This document shows positions 23,031 through 35,501 of a DNA stretch of 64,000 nucleotides, piece after piece. The DNA lies in the NCBI GenBank assembly GCA_021234155.1, contig JAJEKV010000187.1, positions 563,888-627,887 on the forward strand, read 5' to 3'. The notes beneath the pieces were generated by a model that had not been told where the DNA came from, searched no databases, and was given only the letters and a program-made list of their open reading frames with translations. The DNA is from Isoetes taiwanensis (lineage: Eukaryota > Streptophyta > Lycopodiopsida > Isoetales > Isoetaceae). Position 1 is the stretch's first letter; each line of letters starts with the position of its first letter. A program made the position numbers and the translations under genes.

Positions 23031-26000
23031 AATTTCAAGATTCAACGGTGACAAGTGGCAGTTCTTAAGGTGATCTGAGGAGCTTTTCTACACTTATATA
23101 ATTGATTCTAGCCAGATTCGATTCCCATATTCTTTGGATTCCTGTCCGGGGGAAAAAATCGCGAGGGAAAATTTTTGGGAGAAAAATTGCAGAGGAAGCC
23201 ACGTTTTTGTGCTTATCCGCTTCGGAGGAATCCCACCCGTCTGATGTTCTCGCCGAGGCTCTGCTTTCTCGTTTGCTCACGCCCCATTCAAGCGAGCTCG
23301 CTCTTGCCTGCCGCCCGCCATAATCCGGTAACAAAATTTATGGGTTCTTATCTTTGCGTCTCTCGGCCATGGCGTGGTTACGGACCTTTGTCTTATACAT
23401 CTTTTTTGCTGGCGATTTGCGATTGGTAAGTCGCCCGCGGTTGCTTTCGAAGAATCGATATTGCTCTAATATTCAATGGCCTGCCATGTCCGGCTGTTGA
23501 TCGGCCTCTAGAACTCAGTGCAGAGCATGGCCGACTTTTCTCTTATGTTTTTCTTGCTGAAAATGTGCAGATTAATGGTTTTCACGAAGGTTATACAGAT
23601 TTTGTACAGTTTGTTGCGTTTCTAGCCTGTCGTGCACTCGGATTGCATGAGCTGGGTGGTAATAATCCCATGTTAATTACGCTTTCCGGAATATCGGTTT
23701 AAGCGGAGCAATCTTACGTCTTAGGAATAAATCGAGGGAGCATGAAAGGCCCCATTGTTCTTTCAGATCCAGGAGCGGCTATCTTGGCAAGCCTCGGATT
23801 GAAATACTCCTTGTGTTTTTGTGGCCACTTTGTAAACCCTCCATTTCTCTTCAAGTTTAATTCTTTAGCTGTTTCTAGATGTTTAAGGAGACTTCCTGCA
23901 AATCGTTTGTGGCTTCAGGTTCTCATCCTTTTTTGCAATAATATAATTTGATATTTTGCTTTTGCTTATTCTTGGGCTTTGTTCTTCAATCTTTATGGAC
24001 GGTTTCTTTCTTCTCCCAGGCTGTGTGTGCAGTTGCTGGGCGCTACATGATTCGTGTCCCCACTGTTCGTACAATTGAAACATAATCGTTCCAATTTTGC
24101 ATCTGTGTAAGACCAGATGTTGCAGAGGTACTTTTGATCTTCTTCCTCTAGTTAGTATTTTTTCAAACATTAGTTACTTATCCGATTCTCTTTGCAGGTT
24201 TGGGATGCAACGGCTGCAGATCACGATTGTTGGTCTTCCTGGAGGCATATCGTAACTCTTGTTCGGTGCCAACCTTTGTTGTAAAGCGAAAATTCTTGCA
24301 GGTTTGTCACAATGGACATATCTTGCTTTGCAACAGATTCACTGCTCGTTTGTAGTAGTTGTATGATACATGTGGGGTTGGGCAATTGTGGTGTGTAGCT
24401 GGTTGGTGTGTGCATACACTGGCATGGGTGTCATGCATCTTATTTGCTATATGTATGTGGTGGTTGCAGGATGTGGCTCAACAAGTATGGAAGAGGACAC
24501 GTTGAAATAGGATGAAGTTCAGGTCTCCGTCGCTGGGGATAACTCGACGCTTCATTCGGCCGATCCTAAATGGGGTATGCCTGGAGTTGTGCCTGGCTGG
24601 AATGTATTGGTCTGGTTGCTGCTATAGGAACTCAGGTATGTATTGTAATAGTTAGCTTAAGTGTGAAATAACTCGATCTTCATTTTATGTCAATGAGCTC
24701 GCATTGCCATAGGATCAAGAGGGATCAATCAGCATTTGTGTGGACTAGGGCAGGTAGAATCCAAAGAGGATCGGAAGTTTTGCATTTAAGTCAACATACA
24801 GTTGAACTAGGTTACCAAACCTAAAAGAAGAGGCTATTATGCACATTAACATCATTATCACCATCATCATCTGGCATTGGTAAATTGGCTAATGAAATTG
24901 CTTCTTGTTGCCAGTTGACAATTGGGTCAAAGCATGGAGGTGGGGGACACTTTTTGTGTCAGCGACACATGATGCTTAGTGGGTGCTTTCTGGAGCTATT
25001 TTCTTTGTAGTTTTGAAAAATATTTTTATTTTTATTTTTTTGATATTTTTCCCTCAAACGCATTCATATTACGCCTAGGAATACAAAATCTCAGCTTCAT
25101 CGGAGTTATAGAAAAAAAGATAAAAATAAGCAAAGTTTTCAGAATTAGGTGCTTAGGGGGTGCTTGGCTGGCGCAAAAATGCCCCCCAGCTCCATGCTTT
25201 GGCCCAATTTTGACTTGGGGGGCATGGATGATTTCTCAGTAAGTTGTTGCTTCCCAAGTGACCCTTTGTGCACCACTTTCTTCACAGAATTTTAACTTTG
25301 TTGTTTTGGTTTTCAGAAGTATGGTATGGGTGGTGAGGAAGCTGAGAGCGATGATGAAGGTATGCTCTGTAAGTTTTCCAACTTTAAATGTCCTGGTTTT
25401 CAAAGCTAGGCGTGTTTGGAAATCACTCGTCCATATGTGTTAGTAGTTGTCTAAACTGGTATATATATACATAACATCCTTTTCTGAACCTTTTCTGTGT
25501 GGCATATCTTCCCGAGCTTGAGAAAGCAAGCTGACTTCTATGCTAACAGCTTATCTGGAAAGAGAAGTTGTTGCTGTTGATAAACAAAAATCTAATGTAA
25601 CCACATTTGCAACAAGCTTGCATTTGGCTGTGACCTTAGCATGCTCAGTTGTCAATTTCCATAATGTTTTTGTCCCCTTTGACTGGACAAGGGCTTCATT
25701 TCCATTTTTGGAATGTTCCGAAAATTATATTTACACCAATGTGAGTTGAGATTTTACAAAATTTACGTATGTTGTGGAATAGCATGAGTAAGTTACATGG
25801 CAGATTTACGTAAGATAATACTCTATGCTCATTTTCGTATTTGCTAACCAATTTTTTCTTCCATTTATGCTGAATGGAGACAGAATGCCATTGTATAAAA
25901 GCTTAAACTCACCTGGCACTACATAAGGGAGAAATAAGAATGAAATTTAAGCTAAAACTAAGTTAAATTTTTTTATCTCTCTTAGCAATGCCGAGAAAGA

Positions 26001-26046
26001 TGTCCAATGGTATATAAAAAAGAAAAATTCAAACGTTTTTACATTT
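23031..26046. other. Low-information region, possible untranslated exons
   Basis: A GC-rich island (about 23210-23530), a good donor-like site 'gattggtaagt' near 23424 and scattered acceptor-like sites suggest 5' exons of a gene, perhaps the UBR-like one at 26.4 kb. No frame longer than about 90 codons looks protein-like, and I recognise no domain. Treat as unannotated. Confidence 0.25.
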
Positions 26047-26278
26047 AGTAAGATAGATAGATAGTAGTTTTAACGTCACGCCACTAGGCAGCATCCAACT
26101 GGACATGTGACCACACACCACACTACATTGCTCGGTTGGGCCCTGCCCCCAACCACCTTACATTGCGTCTGTTGGGATTTGACCCCCAACAGTACCGAGT
26201 GCGATTCTGGGCGGTCTCGAACTCGAGACCACATTGCTAAAGAACTAGTGTGTTACCACTAGACCAAACGCCCAGAAT
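26047..26278 (-). mobile_element. tRNA-like SINE, minus strand
   Basis: On the minus strand the element begins with a 75-nt tRNA-sized unit. Its ends ATTCTGGGCG (26278-26269) and CGCCCAGAAT (26213-26204) pair perfectly, like an acceptor stem. It contains an A-box-like GGTCTAGTGG and a B-box-like AGTTCGAGACC. A body with a CTGTTGGG/CCCAACAG hairpin follows. The 3' end is GTGACGTTAAAACTA plus a CTAT microsatellite (plus-strand 26050-26066). By family knowledge such elements are transcribed by pol III and moved by a LINE. A tRNA pseudogene is less likely because of the long body and tail. Confidence 0.65.
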
Positions 26279-26430
26279 GTAGCTCAAGGCTTTAGAGTGT
26301 ATATTATAGGATTCTTTTCTTAAAAGCTTGTGGGGGTTTATTGCAGCGATAACACATTGCTTGCTCGTGTGAATGAATAGGAGTGTTGGTTCCTATCTAG
26401 TGAACATATCCTTCCTTTGTCTTGATTCTA

Positions 26431-26790
26431 CAGTCATGAACATATTTACATATCATTTGTTGTACACGAGGTCAACGTAGAGTTGGAACATTTGAGAACC
26501 GGTTAGCCTTTAGGAGTTCAATAGCAAGCATCCTGAGACATGAAGTAACGGATATGGACACTAATACGTCAGGACCTTCAGATGTTGCAAAATCCCCTGA
26601 ATCTGCAAGGGAAGATTGGTGGATGGTCACTGATGCACCAGTTGTAACTGAACTTTATTCTCTTTTTGAGGAACATGACTGGCCATTATTGAAATTTGAT
26701 GTAAGCAAGCAGGAGGTCTCCTTCCACATTCCTCTACATAGATTGCTTGCATTGCTGTTGCATGGGACTTTGATTTTGGAGGTTGCAATT
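26431..26790 (+). pseudogene. Exon fragment of a UBR/PRT6-type N-recognin E3 ligase
   Basis: The frame from about 26440 is open through ATG 26554 and reads EDWWMVTDAPVVTELYSLFE, then WPLLKFDVSKQEVSFHIPLH and RLLALLL. The block 'W P x x x x D V S x Q x V S x H I P L H R L L' is characteristic of UBR1/PRT6 proteins, the E3 ligases of the Arg/N-degron pathway. After LALLL the match fades into IV-rich low-complexity frame, so an intron or break lies near 26760-26790. An acceptor-like 'gattctacag' precedes at 26423-26432. No UBR box or RING domain is seen in the window, so this is either one exon of a gene with very long introns or a captured fragment. The family call is from memory of the motif. 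Confidence 0.55.
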
Positions 26791-28301
26791 GTAAAAAGAT
26801 TCATTTGCAGTTGTACAAAGATTCATTTTTTTGTTCATAATCCTCAAGGTTCATTTATAATTGTACATAGATTCATTCTTATTGTTCGTAATCCTTAGAA
26901 AATGTTTGTGTCTTTTGATTCATTTTATGTTCAAAGTAAAAAATTTCTTTAGTGTGTTGTCTCCAAAATCGTTCCCCCAACAACCCCCTCTTTTATGAGG
27001 CACTAAACCTTTTAATTAAGGGCTCAAATGGAACTCTCTGGCCAAACCATAAACTTGGCACCTAGTAGATCTCTAGTTTAATATATTGTTATTTGCTTCT
27101 AACTTTCTTTGTATAAACAATAAATGTGTTCCTTGGCAAAGTTAGCTTCCTTTTTTCTAAGCAGGCATTGCATTGTCAAACGTTGGACTTTAACAGTGGG
27201 TTCAACTGCACAGGTTTGAACTAAAGAAATGTTCGCGGCGGCCTTGGCCGCCGCGATAAATTTCTTGTATCTACTTAAAAGCGATAAATTTCTTGTATCT
27301 ACTTAAAAGTTTCTGGGATTTTTCTTTCGTGCTGGTGTGCTTTTTCAGGGTGTGACTTTTGGAAGAAAAAAAAGTTTCCAGGATATTTCTTGAGTTTTTC
27401 GGTACCTCCCCATTCCTCCATCCACCTTATTCAATGCTCATCACAGCTGTCAGGGGAAAGCATATAGCAGAGTTTTGAATCAGCTGCTCCTTCGTTCCGA
27501 TCGCCATAACCAACTCTGGCATTGTTACCTTGCTTTTCCTATTCCACACAATGTTTTGTTCGCCGCCCTATCGCCATAGCCGAGCTCTGGCAAGGATGCT
27601 ACTTCGTTTTTTTTTTTTCTTATTGTTGTGGCTTTTTTTGTTTTTAACGTGGCAGTGGATGCCTTAAAGAGATGCTTGCCCGCTCCTCTGCAGGTCTCAG
27701 CATTGTGATGGTGGATCAGAGCAGTTGATCCTTGCAGCCCACAAAAATCAGAGATTTTTCCACCATAGCTTGCTGGATTCTTCCCATTCTCTGCTCCCTG
27801 GATTACAAAATGGATGATGTTGATTAGTTCCTTTAAGTAACGAAAGGCTCCAAAAATGGTCTGCCATTTTTACAATAAAAAATGGTCTGCCTCGGAGAAG
27901 TGATGAAGGCATTCTAGGAATAATAGACTGACCTGAGCTGCTTCAAGCAGCTAGACGAATTTTGGAGAAGAAATTCAATATTCTTTGACTCCGCTATCAG
28001 TGAAGGAAGAAAGGGTTGGGGCTCCAAATGCTCGATGATAATCTCAGCTGCATAAGCACGATCTGCTCCGACATCCTCATTAGCCTCTGGCTGATCAAAA
28101 GGGATTGTGAAGGTAAGAGAAAGAGAGATTAGGATTTGAATAACGCAAAAAAAGATCCGGTCGTATTATAACCCAAGGAATCTACCATGCCTTCTTCAAC
28201 AATGCTGGATTCTGAACTTCTAAGAGTGCACAGATGAATCATGTAGAAAGGAGTGCACCGTATGAATAAAACATAAATGTGAGAAAGGGTTTGCCTCCGC
28301 C
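26791..28301. other. Noncoding region with short tandem repeats and a GC-rich palindrome
   Basis: It holds about two copies of a 50-bp unit starting TTGTACA(A/T)AGATTCATT (26813-26900), the palindrome at 27233-27256 and an exact 28-bp tandem at 27253-27308. No gene can be supported. Confidence 0.35.
27233..27308. repeat. GC-rich palindrome with TIR-like flanks plus exact 28-bp tandem
   Basis: TCGCGGCGGCC and GGCCGCCGCGA are perfect 11-bp arms around TT (27233-27256). The arms continue imperfectly outward as AAGAAATg.. and ..ATTTCTT. Such 'tacAAGAAATTTATCGCGGC' ends resemble TIRs of CACTA-like or MITE elements, so this may be two ends joined head to head. The unit GCGATAAATTTCTTGTATCT (28 bp in full) is then duplicated exactly, at 27253-27280 and 27281-27308. 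Confidence 0.6.
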
Positions 28302-28627
28302 ATGATTGCTTGGAGCACTTTGCCAGGCAGATCAATCAGCTCAAGAAAACAAACGCTCCCCTTTTCTTTGTCGGAACAACTTTTAAATTTGCGGAAGCGC
28401 CTAAGAAATATTATTATATCTCAAGGAGATATAATAATATTTCTGCCTTATGCCACTCGGGTTGTTTGCAAGATGAAAGTAGTGATCATATTTTTTTCTG
28501 CCCTAAATTGGCTTCATTCTGGTCTTGGCTTAGGGACAGATTTGATGTGCTTTTCCCTTCTTTAATGGATTATAATTTACTATCTTGCATTAGATTATGT
28601 TATAACAAGGTTATGAATAATAAATGA
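28302..28627 (+). pseudogene. Fragment of LINE ORF2 end (zinc-knuckle region)
   Basis: The frame at 28310-28627 shows C-x3-C-x8-H-x4-C in ALCHSGCLQDESSDHIFFCP followed by KLASFWSWLRDRFDVLF. This is the usual plant L1 reverse-transcriptase zinc-binding pattern. It lacks the rest of the protein. A perfect hairpin (28404-28444) lies inside the frame. Confidence 0.55.
28404..28444. repeat. Perfect 19-bp inverted repeat with 3-nt loop
   Basis: Arms AGAAATATTATTATATCTC (28404-28422) and its exact reverse complement (28426-28444) around AAG. It lies within a LINE relic and keeps that frame open. Confidence 0.9.
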
Positions 28628-29319
28628 TGAAGAACGTGTGTCTGTAATTAATATTAAAGTATATAAGTAAATGTCAGATACAGTACAATATATAATTGTA
28701 TTAAAGGGTAAGTATAAATGTGAGGGACATGTAAAACAATGAGGATAGGAACATATGAGTTGTTAAAACTGTAACAAAATAGGAATTAGGGCTGGCTGTA
28801 ATAAAATGAATTGCAAAGTGAAGGGAGAATATAATAGACATATACACAGAAGTTAATATGATTAGAATGACTTTCTACTAAACAGTGCGAGATTAATAAC
28901 TCCGTATTATATTAAAGGAACAAATAGAAGTTGCTTATATCTATACATCTATAGCTGTCTATAATATATAATCAGTTACACGTATGTATAGAAAGAATGA
29001 TTTCTAAATTAGATAAACTGTGAACTCATCACCACGATTGAACAGTGAGACTTCCACAAACCTTGACTGTTGACCTTTGACGGTCCTAAAAGATGATCAT
29101 GTCTGATCTATACCTCTACCTTTTATATCCCAGAGTTATCAATTGCACATTACAAGTCATCTCAACCTTAATCACTTTGAACATGACAACGTCTGTGTGA
29201 CTTATAATCTCACGCTATCTCTTTAACGAGGGGAGACTTCCTTTCAATGTACCATGTGTTGCCCTACAACAAGAGTAATTTTGATGCTGAGGACAACATC
29301 ATTTTTAAGGTGGGGAGAA
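28628..29319 (+). other. 3' internal remnant and polypurine tract of a gypsy element
   Basis: AT-rich, no intact gene. Just before the LTR at 29320 stands GACAACATCATTTTTAAGG then TGGGGAGAA, a polypurine tract of the kind that directly precedes 3' LTRs of plant Ty3/gypsy elements. This orients the element as plus strand. Confidence 0.6.
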
Positions 29320-30900
29320 TGTGACGTTCCACGTATTTATATGCCTTTTTAAGTATAAATACATGAACACGTCACTATAAATAATTAATGGCACATTAAT
29401 TATTCATAAGCTAAGGTTAGCTATGTTAATTATTAATTATTAAGGTGGAAACGTAACCCAAAACCCTAATTCGAATTTAGGGCTTAACCTAATATTAAAA
29501 GGGGCCAAAATATTAAATTAGTTAATATTAGCCAACCAGAGTTGCCACCTGGCCCAAATCGATTAGGCAAAGGAGGGTTGCTAACTTGGGACCCAAATTG
29601 AGGTTTTATATCCCCATTTGCCCCAGTTCGAATTGGGGGAGGTTGGTGGAGGAGGAGCTGCTGTTCCACCCTATTCCAGCCAGAAGGATGGAGAACCAGA
29701 GAGATAGTGGATCTAGCTATGATCCCGATTAGTATATAGATAGCCTGGATTCCTAGATAGTCATAGGACTAATCCTTGTATGCTCAGAAGGTAGCTAGGA
29801 TTAACCCTTGTATGAATAGATGTATGGTTAATCTCTATTTTATGTTCTATTCGAAGCTATGGATGGATGGATGTATAAGGATAGCTTTCTTTCTGTTCCT
29901 CCTGTGTTGTATGGGTAAAAGGGGGGTAGAACCTAAAGGCCATCTAGAAGTAGAGATGTTCCTAGATAGAACCTTTAAAACCCAGTAAGTGCAGCCTGTG
30001 CACAAGAGCCAACCTGGCTGAGGATGCTATGATGTGGTTCAGCACCAGATAACGAGTATGATGGTGAATCGGGGGTGGGGTCTTGCCTAGCGGGGCTACA
30101 GGACTCCTATAGTGTGCTAGGCTTATAGCCGGTCACTGTGTGTGGGCCGGGTATGGGTCTGACACTCCCTGGGCCGCAGGAGACGTGCCTATATGGACGG
30201 CCTGGACTCGAACGGGCAGATGAGCTGGCCTTTAGATCTAGGGGAGTAAGTCGGGTACGGATGCGGGGGTCGCTGATGCGGCACGTCTTCTCTAGCACAC
30301 CCAGGGATCCGTCATGCTCGGGGAGGAGACACCTCTCTGACCTGCCTCATCGGACCGGGGAGATGTAACCCGGAGTAGTCCCGTCGGGTGATTCCTTGGG
30401 ATTGCGTCTCTGGAGGGCTACAAGCACGTCATAGCATGATTCAGCCTATCTGCAAAGTGTGCACAGGAGGGGCGAATGGAGTGGACTATCCTAGCCATTG
30501 TCTTATGCCAGCCAACGCCATGTTATACCTCTGTCTGCTGTTATCTTGAGGCTCTGACCGTCAGTCGGCCCCATCGAGTTTGAGCCCAGGGTAGAGCCCT
30601 TATTTATGGTGCATTTCCTTTGTTATGTTGGTATTCTATTATTAGTTGTGTTGATGATGATGGGCCACCCTTCGTGGTGGTATGCTATTTATTAGTATTG
30701 TTGCTAGGTGCTAATATGTATGTACGCTTCCGCTATATAGGATTCCCATAGAGGGCGTGGGATGAATGACACCTCCGTGTCCTTCACCCGGACACTTGGC
30801 CATCACAAGTGGTCCGAGTCAGATGGAGGGCCTTTTCGTGGTGATGGATTCGCCGTGGGAGGGGAATTTCCCGTATTTATATGATGGGAGCATCGTATGG
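29320..30900 (+). mobile_element. 3' LTR of a gypsy-type retrotransposon (copy 1)
   Basis: Begins TGTGACGTTCCACGTATTTA and parallels the LTR at 55497-57056 along its length. Shared phrases include GGGTATGGGTCTGACACTCC, 'ggagatgtaacccggagtagtcccg' and 'ttccttgggattgcgtctc'. The expected CGTCACA end is not found; similarity fades near 30900, so the end is eroded or truncated. A polypurine tract lies directly upstream. Confidence 0.75.
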
Positions 30901-32549
30901 AAATGTTAAAACCATAATAAATTATTTGTGGTTGTTTGCCATAGGTGTGCTTGCCAATGGTGGACGTCAATGAGCTTGTGTATTTTCCTTTTAGTTATAG
31001 TTACCACGTTTGTCATGCGTGAATGATCTTGTATATTTTATGACCAATCCTCCTCCTTCGCTGCACTTGCATTAACTAACTATAAAATGAAATTTTATTG
31101 CGTATAAGATATACAATATGTGCCTAGGAAGCTATGCTTTTAACTCAATGGAATGTGAAGATACATTTAGATCTCTAAACCGTATTATTACCGAACCACT
31201 TTAGCTAAATTCAAGTATCTCTATCCCAATAAATGGCACTGACTTCAAAACTAATTTGGTAGAAAAGCATCATTTTACCATCCCAATTGCTGTTTCATTC
31301 CCAGTGCCCAGTAATATTTCCAATCTCATCTTGGTCACCATAATAAAAATGAATATCAACTTTTACAGATTATAAATAACAACATTTGCATTAAAATGAT
31401 ACCTTGGAGTGAGAAATCGGATGATTCCAAAGAGTAAAACAACTTTTAAGGCAACATCAAAATAACTACTTATGCATTAGATTTATTTAAAACAATCATA
31501 GAACAGTATGCATTAGATTTATTTAAAACAATCATAGAACAGGGTATGCTCAGAGACCTTCTCAACATATGTGCTATTCATGTTTTTGGCACTAATGCTT
31601 ATTGTTTATAGAAGACATATGGAACTGTCTTTGCATCAAAAGACCTCAGCAACTTTTAACTCTTACCTTTCAACTATTGCCAGTTTATATAGTTGCATGA
31701 TTTCCCGAATTCCATATAGACACTGTAGAGGCTTGACAACCTTGCCATCAATACGTTATGTTAGCAGGTAAAAGTACCAAGTCTTGCAAGAAATTTCAGG
31801 CATGTGTCAAATCCAATGCTTTCGCTTTCTGTACTGCAAGCAACACATTTTAGAGTCCCATGCATGATTTTAAAACTAAGAAGGAATCGAAGAAACTACA
31901 TGGAACACCATAAGATTTAGAGGTGACGAAAAACCTGTGCCCGGAATGCCGCTGCAGGTAAATTGTGCAGAAGCCATAGCCAAAGTATGCAATGCAAATG
32001 AACATGCCGAGGTTGCTTTGCTTCCTCTTTTTCTCACTTGCACTGGACAGAAAGCCTAAACCGAACAATAATAATTCCAAAACTTCATGAAAGAACTAAA
32101 AACGAAATGCCCAAACTAAATCATACCTTCCTTAAGGTCTCTACCTTTGCTTCAAAAGTGAAAGGCCTGCAGAAATGCCAGTAGATTATTAGGAATATCA
32201 AAGCCTTGCTTATAGTAAATAATATAGCTATGTCCATCCTAATAAGCATTTGCACCCCCCTGCTTTTCATAGATGCAGATTCGACCTGATACAGATTATA
32301 AATGCAGGTTTTGCACGGATGATAAGCGACTAAGGATAAGGGGTCTCAGAAATGCAAATGTACATGAATCCATGCAAAAACACTGAAACAACGCAGAAAC
32401 ATGGCCTATCTAAGTAGCTTCAAAAGGAAGAAATACACAATACAAAAGCATGCAAAGCACCGAGGACCTGATGAGAATGCTGAGGGCAAAGCTGCAAAAA
32501 TAAAAAACAAAGGCGAATATATGGCTGGGAATTTTACTCCACTTTTTTT
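30901..32549. other. Noncoding AT-rich region
   Basis: No gene supported. One exact 36-bp tandem duplication lies at 31471-31542 (unit starts TATGCATTAGATTTATTTAA). Confidence 0.4.
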
Positions 32550-32717
32550 AATAACTGACGTAGGTTGATCCTGGAGACCAGTAGCAGTTGTGTGTGGGGA
32601 GTTCTAGGAACTCACGGTTGAGGGGAACTATGGGAGTTATAGGTAGCACAATTGGACCTACTTTTTGTAGGCTGTGACATCATCCATGGCTTAGAGTCTT
32701 CATTGCCATGATATACA

Positions 32718-33616
32718 TCAACCGAGATATTTAGGTCTTCCTTTCCTAGAACTAATATAATATTTTTCAGCAGCTGGAGGAGTCATCGACTTGCGAATAC
32801 TACTAACCACATCATCAACTTCCTCAGGTGTTATTAAGTCTCTCCACCTAGACTTAGATAGCCATCCATCTTTTAGTTCATCAGAAGATGTGTCTACTTG
32901 TCCAATAATCCATGTACCTGTGTCCAATAATCTATCAATTCAAGGTTGGTATCATCGGGGTTATTTTTTCAATACTTGATGTATTCAGAAATGCCGTCCA
33001 ATGTGCTTTGTAATGAATCCACCTTGGCTTAAGAGCTTTTGGTTGACGCCTTGGAATCTTAGGTTTACCATTTTCATCTTCGTGCCATATAGGTACTCCC
33101 TCATCTGGCCTCCATTTATCATCTGAAGGTCTCATCTTCCATTACATTGTTGACTTATTTCTCATGACAAGAAAGTGTACTAAAGAGGTCTAGATTGACC
33201 TTCCATATCAAGAGCATAACCTTCGATAAAATTCTTCCAATCAGGCACCTCTTGTATGATCAACCCTATAGGAGAAGGTGAAATGCATTCACTAAGAACT
33301 TCCATTAATCTAGGAAGATTGATCACAGTTTGAGATTTCAACTGCGCACTATACTTCCCAAACAATGCATCCACATCCTCATGAGTATTTCCAGGCATTA
33401 AGAACCCTAAAATCACTCTTTTAAAGACACCCACAGCTGTTAAATAAGATAGGAATGAGAACATATACCTGTTTTTATTCTGTCCAGCACAATTATCAAG
33501 TTGGAGGAGGAACTTTGGTGGTAGATCTCGAGGTTGGGGACGTGAACTTGAGGCTCCAACATGTTCAGAAGCACCTGACTTCCTAAACCTTGCCTTAGTA
33601 AACTTCTCTAAATTAT
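32718..33616 (-). pseudogene. DUF7869 domain protein, broken copy
   Basis: Reading right to left: KFLLQLDNCAGQNKNRYMFS, then RVILGFLMPGNTHEDVDALF, then a stop at 33180. A block WRPDEGVPIWHEDENGKPKI (33135-32935) follows in another frame, then LITPEEVDDVVSSIRKSMTP (32927-32718). The D-N-x(4)-N-K-N and G-x-T-H-E-D-V-D motifs are the presumed acidic catalytic pattern of this RNase-H-like, transposase-associated family (family knowledge; catalysis not proven). It serves as a good in-window reference for the damaged motif in the copy at 39.3 kb. Confidence 0.7.
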
Positions 33617-33674
33617 TAGGCTAGCCAGCGTTTTGTTAGAAGGCAAAGGCACCCCAAGGACACTAAGTGCTTGT

Positions 33675-35501
33675 ACTTTCTTATTCTTAATGGCTGATGA
33701 GCAGAATTTGCAGAATGCCATTTCCTTATTGGACAATTTCTCTTTGGCTTCTGGTATCTTTGTGGGGTGGCAAAAGTGTACTGCCCTGTGGGCCCTAGAC
33801 TCTCCAGTGCCGTCTTATGTGGTTGCATTTCCATGGAAGGTTCTTCCTCATGGGAAGGCAACTAAGCTTCTAGGCATTCCAGTTGGTATACACCTTTCAT
33901 CTGGAGACGCGTGGGATGTCATTATTAAGGGGTTGGAAAGGCATTTGTTCTGGTGGTCCACGGCTAAGTTATCCATGATTTGGTCGTGTAACCGTGGCAA
34001 AAGTCGGGCCCGAGTGATACACATGTCTACATGGCATCCATCTTGTTGCACCGCAGTAAAGATCAGCTCATTGTTCGTCTTGTCGGGGAACTTCATCGGG
34101 GTGGCAATGAAGAAGGGCGATGTTAAAGTTAGTTGGGGAAGTGCATTATGCCTAAACTTTGTGGGGAGTTGGGGATGATTCACTTTCTTCTCGAGCAAGG
34201 TGCTGATTTCTAAGTTCATATGGCGGATTCTCAATAATGCTTGATAATTCTCAGTGTCTGCGTCTCATTCACCCGGTCTTCTAGGATGTGCATTTTCTTT
34301 GGCCCTCCATCCATTAAGCCTCTCCTCCCATGGGCATTATTCTATCAACTTTCTCCATATCCTAATGCATCTCCTTTCCTCAAGGGGTTGTTAGGCTGCT
34401 TGGGAGGCTGTCGCGCACTTTGTTTCGATTCCATCCGGCAATGGCCCACATAGATCCCTGACCGGTTGTTGGTGGATCCCTTTGGGTGGCGGTCAGGCGG
34501 TGTCCCCGGGTCTCTTGTCCATCCATTGGCCTTAGCGTCGGTGGCGAAGCGGCCAGTGTGCTCGCGGTATCGCATGGTATAATGAGACAAGATTGTTGGC
34601 GTGGAATGAGTTCAAATTGAAGTTCCTTCTCCTTCGTTGGGACCGGGGCATTTGGGAAAAAGTAGGCGCTACACTTCCTCCACACCCACAAGGCGTGGCT
34701 CCCCGACTCCGGGGTCTTTGGTTCATGGCGATGTTAGGGAGGAGGAGCACGGTGCACTTTCGATGTATGTGGTCTGCTTCATCCCGAGGTGTTGCCTCCA
34801 TTGCCAAAGTGGCCTTTAGTTATCCCAGAGCCTCATCGTAAAAAGCGATGCGGCGATGGGTATGGGATAAATTGCTTTATCCTAAGCTATCCATTTTATG
34901 GTGGCAGATCACTCATAGATGCGTGCGGGTAAACACTGTTGTTCATCAGTTTCGTCCAGAAGTCTTTGTGATCTGCCCTCTTTGCATGCAGAGGGATGAG
35001 ACAATTGAGCATTTTTTTTTTCTTGTGTCACCATGTTCGACTTGCTTGGCGGTGGCCACGAAGTCTTTTCCATTTGTGACTTGAATAGTCAGCAGGTCCT
35101 ATTGTCAGTCTATCCTAGTTCTTGGGACAAGTTGGCAAAGAGGGCTTTCCATTTAGCATCTGCTTGGATCATCTGGTCCATCTGGAAGAGACGAAATCTC
35201 CTCATCTTCAAGGGACAGCTCTTTTACGACATAAGTGCTTTAGCGATGCCTGTAGTCGCATTGTGAAGGCGTACAAGTGTTCTTCCTTAAAGGATGACAT
35301 CAAAGGTGCCATTTGGGAGCAATATCTTCAGATTCACACCTACTCATAGCAAACAGTTGTGCTCATGGTGATCTATGTTCTCTGCTTTTCTATGTTATGT
35401 ATGTGGTGGGTAGTGTTGCTCTAGTGGATATCTTCTCCACTGGGTTTCGAGTCCCCCATGTACTCTTTGTATTCTTTTGAGTAATAAAGGTCCACGTTCA
35501 T

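Noticed and set aside
26204-26278. A functional tRNA gene
   Set aside because: Anticodon arm and T arm do not fold normally, and a body with microsatellite tail follows; a SINE head explains it better.
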